Source: Treponema sp. (lineage in GTDB: Bacteria; Spirochaetota; Spirochaetia; Treponematales; Breznakiellaceae). From it: 19,513 nucleotides of DNA. Location of the stretch: assembly GCA_031279925.1 (NCBI GenBank), contig JAITHQ010000079.1, positions 1-19,513 on the forward strand. Reading direction: 5' to 3'. The notes under the pieces were generated by a model. The model saw only the letters and a program-made list of their open reading frames with translations. It searched no databases and was not told where the DNA came from. A program made the translations under genes and the position numbers. Shown here piece after piece: positions 17,273 to 19,513 of this stretch (within the stretch, counting starts at the first letter, position 1; the number at the start of each line of letters is the position of its first letter).

Positions 17273-17300
17273 CCCCCCCCCCCCCCCCCCACACACACAC
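17273..17300. repeat. Homopolymer C18 (G18 in coding sense) plus (AC)5 run
   Basis: Eighteen consecutive C (17273-17290) are followed by acacacacac (17291-17300). In the operon's sense strand this reads (GT)5 then G18, between the thiD stop and the thiM ribosome site, about 59 bases before the thiM start. Such tracts are prone to slippage. The exact length may also be a sequencing or assembly uncertainty. Confidence 0.9.
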
Positions 17301-17316
17301 ATTTATATATAAAAAA

Positions 17317-18120
17317 TCATTCATCGATGCCTGCCTTGCGGTACAGCGCGTTAAGATGTCCCACAGGCCCTGTGCCGCCGCCTACCGGATAGGCGTCCAT
17401 GATGGCTTGAGTTATGTAGTCCTTGGCGGAGCGCACCGCATTTTCAACCGAATCTCCCCGCGCAAGATAGCACGCAATAGCCGAAGATAAAGTACAGCCA
17501 GTTCCGTGGGTATGTTTTGTGTCAATCCGCCGGGTTTCGAGCCAGACAAAGCGCCCTTCGGTACAGAGCAGATCAGCCGCGTTCGTTCCAAGCCTGTGCC
17601 CCCCTTTAATAAGCGCGCTTTTTGTCCCTAAACCGCAGAGCGTTTCCGCGGCGCTTCGCATATCAGCTTCGGTTTTAATGGGAAAGCCGCACAGCAATTC
17701 CGTTTCGGGGATATTCGGGGTAAGCAAATCCGCGCTTGCCGCCAGTTCACGAACCGCGTCCATCGCCTCTGGCCGCAGCAGATGATACCCGCTCTTGGAA
17801 ACCATCACCGGATCAAGCACAATATTTACCGCATGAAACCGCCCAAGGCCGCCCTGTATCACGCGGGCAATCTCCGCGCTTGACACCATCCCTATCTTCA
17901 CCGCGTCTACCCGAATATCCTGATAGACCGCCTCTATTTGCCCCGCCACCAGCGCCGGTTCAATTTCCTGCACCCCATACACCCCCTGAGTGTTTTGCGC
18001 GGTAATCGCGGTGATCGCCGTCATTCCATAGACACCCAGGGCGCACATGGTTTTAAGATCAGCCTGAATCCCCGCGCCCCCTGATGAATCCGAACCGGCA
18101 ATACTCAAAACATTTTTCAC
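17317..18120 (-). CDS. thiD: Hydroxymethylpyrimidine/phosphomethylpyrimidine kinase
   Basis: Phosphorylates HMP twice to HMP pyrophosphate for ThiE. A 267-residue ribokinase-fold protein with AGSDSSGGAGIQAD (8-21), AQNTQGV (41-47), KIGM (75-78), DPVM followed by SKSG (103-110), TPNIPE (134-139) and the HGTGC anion-hole motif near 207-211. The start is a GTG at 18120, chosen because AGGAGG (18125-18130) lies 4 bases upstream and the N-terminus fits the family exactly. First gene of the operon, behind the TPP riboswitch, with repeat hairpin C just ahead of its ribosome site. Confidence 0.95.
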   Translation of the reverse strand: MKNVLSIAGSDSSGGAGIQADLKTMCALGVYGMTAITAITAQNTQGVYGVQEIEPALVAGQIEAVYQDIRVDAVKIGMVSSAEIARVIQGGLGRFHAVNIVLDPVMVSKSGYHLLRPEAMDAVRELAASADLLTPNIPETELLCGFPIKTEADMRSAAETLCGLGTKSALIKGGHRLGTNAADLLCTEGRFVWLETRRIDTKHTHGTGCTLSSAIACYLARGDSVENAVRSAKDYITQAIMDAYPVGGGTGPVGHLNALYRKAGIDE

Positions 18121-18133
18121 GTCTCCTCCTGTA

Positions 18134-18170
18134 AGAGCCTGTTCAAATTGTAGATTTTTGAACAGGCTCT
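18134..18170. repeat. Hairpin repeat, minimal copy C in the thiD leader
   Basis: Perfect 14-base arms agagcctgttcaaa (18134-18147) and tttgaacaggctct (18157-18170) around a 9-base loop; the same terminal repeats as copy B with nearly all of the interior missing. Taken as gagcct to aggctc, it is flanked by TAA on both sides. It lies between the riboswitch terminator and the thiD ribosome site, so every read-through mRNA carries this hairpin 3 bases upstream of the AGGAGG. Confidence 0.8.
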
Positions 18171-18183
18171 AAGATTGAGGAAT

Positions 18184-18218
18184 AAAAAAGCGCCTCTACG
18201 GATACCCGCAAAGGCGCT
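18184..18218 (-). terminator. Intrinsic terminator of the TPP riboswitch
   Basis: In the transcribed sense AGCGCCT pairs with AGGCGCT, and TGCGG/CCGTA extends the stem after a wobble, followed by six T's. It lies just downstream of the TPP aptamer and before thiD, where an expression platform that ends transcription when TPP is bound is expected. Confidence 0.85.
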
Positions 18219-18240
18219 GAAAATTCCATCTTGCTTCATG

Positions 18241-18331
18241 AATTTCCCTCCGCCGGCATTATCCGGATCAGGTTATGGGTACAAAGCGTTAAGCCGCTTT
18301 ATCTCAGCCGGAACTATCCAGCTCCCCGTCA
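18241..18331 (-). promoter_or_regulatory. TPP riboswitch aptamer
   Basis: The transcribed strand has the conserved blocks in order: GGGGAGC (18321-18327), CTGAGA (18302-18307), then the second half CCTGATCCGGATAATGCC followed by GCGGAGGGA (about 18245-18272). These are the pyrimidine- and pyrophosphate-sensing parts of the THI element. Its position between promoter and terminator ahead of thiD, M and E supports feedback by thiamine pyrophosphate. Confidence 0.95.
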
Positions 18332-18343
18332 ACTGTTGATATG

Positions 18344-18371
18344 ATTATACCTGCTTGAGCGAAAGAGTCAA
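18344..18371 (-). promoter_or_regulatory. Predicted sigma70-type promoter of the thiamine operon
   Basis: TTGACT (18366-18371) and a perfect TATAAT (18344-18349) on the minus strand are spaced by 16 bases, placing the start a few bases before the TPP aptamer. Confidence 0.8.
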
Positions 18372-18429
18372 GACGCCTTTTTAAAAATATTTTAAACCCG
18401 TGCCTGGCACTCCTTCGCTTAAAAAGCAA

Positions 18430-18464
18430 AAGAAAGGCGCAGTGTTTAAGGGCCACGCCTTTCT
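18430..18464 (-). terminator. Probable terminator of hicAB
   Basis: Arms aagaaaggcg (18430-18439) and cgcctttctt (18455-18464) form a 10-base perfect stem with a 15-base loop, about 90 bases past the hicB stop. In the minus direction it is followed by CTTTTGCTTTTT, a broken U run. It might also work in the plus direction. Between it and hicB (18465-18550) I see no gene. Confidence 0.6.
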
Positions 18465-18550
18465 TGTTTCATCTCTGTTCAAAATAGTGCCCGGAGCCTT
18501 TATGTTTACACTATGCTTTCATTAATCAAGCAGAACGTAAAAAATTGGAT

Positions 18551-18922
18551 TTACGCCAATCTTTCACTCAGAGCATCCTGCAGCACTCTGGATAAGCTCA
18601 AGCCGGACTGGGCTACCTTATCATCCATCCATTTGGGAATACTGACCGTCCGTTTTACCGCCCGGCCATCCTTCAGCTCGGCACGGATGAGATTCACAAA
18701 CTCTCCGTTGGACGTTTTTACATCCTTTACCGATGAAGCCTGGGGTATCTCTTGCTTCTTGTCTGTTAGATAGCTTATCCATTGGGTTAAAGCGGACTGG
18801 GCCATGTACATGGCATTCCCCAAATTGTTCCCCTCGCTGATACAACCGGGAAGATCGGGGTAGATGATGGTATAGCTTTCATCCTCATTTTTGTGAAAAA
18901 TCGCGGGGTAGACATATTCCAT
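18551..18922 (-). CDS. hicB: HicB-family antitoxin with ribbon-helix-helix-like C-terminus
   Basis: A 123-residue protein. The N-terminal half (about 3-55) is the degraded-RNaseH-like HicB fold with the typical PDLPGC segment (22-27) and following helix. The C-terminal VKRTVSIPKWMDDKV...LSRVLQDAL stretch (89-118) looks like a ribbon-helix-helix DNA-binding domain, so it should neutralise HicA and repress its own promoter. The start at 18922 is chosen because AGGAGGG lies about 8 bases upstream and the fold begins there, although the frame is open to 19033. It follows hicA by 10 bases, with its ribosome site overlapping the hicA stop. Confidence 0.9.
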   Translation of the reverse strand: MEYVYPAIFHKNEDESYTIIYPDLPGCISEGNNLGNAMYMAQSALTQWISYLTDKKQEIPQASSVKDVKTSNGEFVNLIRAELKDGRAVKRTVSIPKWMDDKVAQSGLSLSRVLQDALSERLA

Positions 18923-18932
18923 GTTGGCCCTC

Positions 18933-19109
18933 CTATTCAGTAATACCTGCCGCTTCAAGGATAGCTTGGGCAGTAAATTTATTGATTTCCCGGTGGTTAG
19001 GGACTTGCACAGGACGGCTTCCCGGCTTCTCATATATCGCGTGGTCGCCTGTCCTGTCCAACCGGTATCCAGCCGCTTCCAGTTTCTTAACCAAGTCTCT
19101 CCGTTTCAT
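18933..19109 (-). CDS. hicA: HicA-family mRNA interferase toxin
   Basis: A 58-residue toxin of the dsRBD-like HicA family, which cleaves mRNA in a translation-independent way. MKRRDLVKKLEAAGY, the catalytic His23 in GDHAIYEKPG, and VPNHREINKFTAQAILEAAGI match the family from end to end at normal length. The ATG at 19109 is chosen because a TTG 15 codons upstream lies within the promoter -35 box. With a start site near 19119 the leader would be only about 10 bases, so initiation may be nearly leaderless; a GGGA sits about 6 bases before the ATG. Confidence 0.92.
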   Translation of the reverse strand: MKRRDLVKKLEAAGYRLDRTGDHAIYEKPGSRPVQVPNHREINKFTAQAILEAAGITE

Positions 19110-19125
19110 TTGCGGTTCCCAAAAA

Positions 19126-19154
19126 ATAATAATACGTAAATTACGTAATGTCAA
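19126..19154 (-). promoter_or_regulatory. hicAB promoter with palindromic operator in the spacer
   Basis: TTGACA (19149-19154, consensus) and TATTAT (19126-19131) are spaced by exactly 17 bases. The spacer contains TACGTAAATTACGTA (19133-19147), a perfect palindrome of two 7-base arms around one central base. This is well placed for repression by the DNA-binding end of HicB. Confidence 0.8.
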
Positions 19155-19227
19155 GATATAAAATGGTTTTATTTGTGCGGAGGGTTTAATACCCTGCCCT
19201 GGCGGGGTTGTAAAATCAAATAATTCT

Positions 19228-19248
19228 GAGCCTGTTGCAAAAGTCGGT
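19228..19248. repeat. Hairpin repeat remnant, copy E
   Basis: gagcctgttgcaaaa followed by two different bases and cggtt matches the left half of copy D at 9961-9982. The right half is not recognisable; the following sequence is the end of the oxidoreductase gene. Confidence 0.5.
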
Positions 19249-19261
19249 TATCTGATTTTCC

Positions 19262-19513
19262 CTACAGGTTCATTGCGGCGTAAAATCCTTCCTTGACTGC
19301 CCATTCAACTGTGCGGGGGCGTACACAGTCACCGGCTTGAGCGTAATATTCTACCTCACCCATAAAAGCACCGGCATCCGCAAAACGCGCTTTCATACCT
19401 GCCGCTAAAACCACCGTATCAGCGAAAATGGTTTTGCTAACGCCATCTTTACAATAGCTTACGTTCCCCTTTTCAATACCAGTACAGATAGAATTGCAGA
19501 TAACGATAAGCAT
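19262..19513 (-). CDS. C-terminal fragment of an FAD/NAD(P)-binding oxidoreductase
   Basis: The last 83 codons of a gene that continues beyond the window. The segment DTVVLAAGM, followed after about 25 residues by AGDC and then PRTVEWAVKEGFYAA, is the C-terminal dinucleotide-binding signature of Old-Yellow-Enzyme-type multidomain flavoproteins (NADH:flavin oxidoreductase, 2,4-dienoyl-CoA or enoate reductase). The Gly-Asp-Cys motif binds FAD in that family. The substrate cannot be determined from this fragment. The first visible Met is at the window edge and is probably internal. Repeat remnant E begins 14 bases after its stop. Confidence 0.8.
   Translation of the reverse strand: MLIVICNSICTGIEKGNVSYCKDGVSKTIFADTVVLAAGMKARFADAGAFMGEVEYYAQAGDCVRPRTVEWAVKEGFYAAMNL

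Noticed and set aside
15102..18170. Thiamine operon as a compound transposon bracketed by repeats B and C
   Set aside because: Each copy has its own different flanking trinucleotide (TTA versus TAA), indicating two independent insertions and not one unit; no transposase is present.
19110..19154. Upstream TTG start for hicA
   Set aside because: The TTG is part of the consensus -35 box, so it would not be in the transcript; family length fits the ATG at 19109.

Overview
The window looks like a chromosomal piece of a free-living or gut-associated spirochaete, most plausibly a Treponema of the roughly 50% GC termite-gut type. This rests on the style of the large hybrid histidine kinases, a salvage-type thiamine operon, balanced base composition and a dispersed hairpin repeat family. 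No rRNA or marker gene fixes the genus, so the assignment is inference.

Region 1 (330-13919, all minus strand) is a signalling island. In transcription order it holds a divergent diacylglycerol-kinase-like lipid kinase, a membrane hybrid histidine kinase (HHK3), a 242-base hairpin-rich gap, two paralogous receiver-HD-GYP proteins, a stand-alone receiver, a FIST-domain sensor, a soluble PAS hybrid kinase (HHK2) and a membrane-anchored hybrid kinase with a periplasmic sensor (HHK1). Genes overlap or sit within about 15 bases of each other except at the two promoter-bearing gaps (9918-10159 and 7743-7837). Each kinase carries its own receiver and HPt domain, so phosphate could pass to the two HD-GYP phosphodiesterases and change cyclic-di-GMP. 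The FIST protein next to a soluble coiled-coil/PAS hybrid kinase resembles the NosP-NahK type of sensor/kinase pair. All three kinases end in the same roughly 60-residue helical tail after HPt, and the stand-alone receiver seems to carry a diverged version.

Region 2 (13920-15101) is a divergent intergenic region, one plus-strand lipoprotein gene with a DUF2314-like domain, and a copy of a mobile-looking hairpin repeat.

Region 3 (15102-18371, minus strand) is a thiamine salvage operon: consensus-like promoter, TPP riboswitch, intrinsic terminator, thiD, thiM, thiE and a HAD phosphatase. It joins salvaged HMP and thiazole into thiamine monophosphate. No ThiL or pyrophosphokinase is present here, which makes the HAD enzyme a candidate TMP phosphatase. 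An 18-base G tract (coding sense) plus a (GT)5 run separates thiD from thiM.

Region 4 (18372-19513, minus strand) is a hicAB toxin-antitoxin pair with a strong promoter whose spacer is a perfect palindrome, then the C-terminal end of a flavin oxidoreductase cut by the window edge.

A repeat family with the 14-base terminal inverted repeat agagcctgttcaaa, or a variant agcctgttgcaaaa, occurs at five intergenic places (about 1-111, 9960-9999, 14973-15102, 18134-18170, 19228-19248). The two complete copies are flanked by 3-base direct repeats (TTA, TAA), suggesting a MITE-like element moved by an IS5-type transposase encoded elsewhere.
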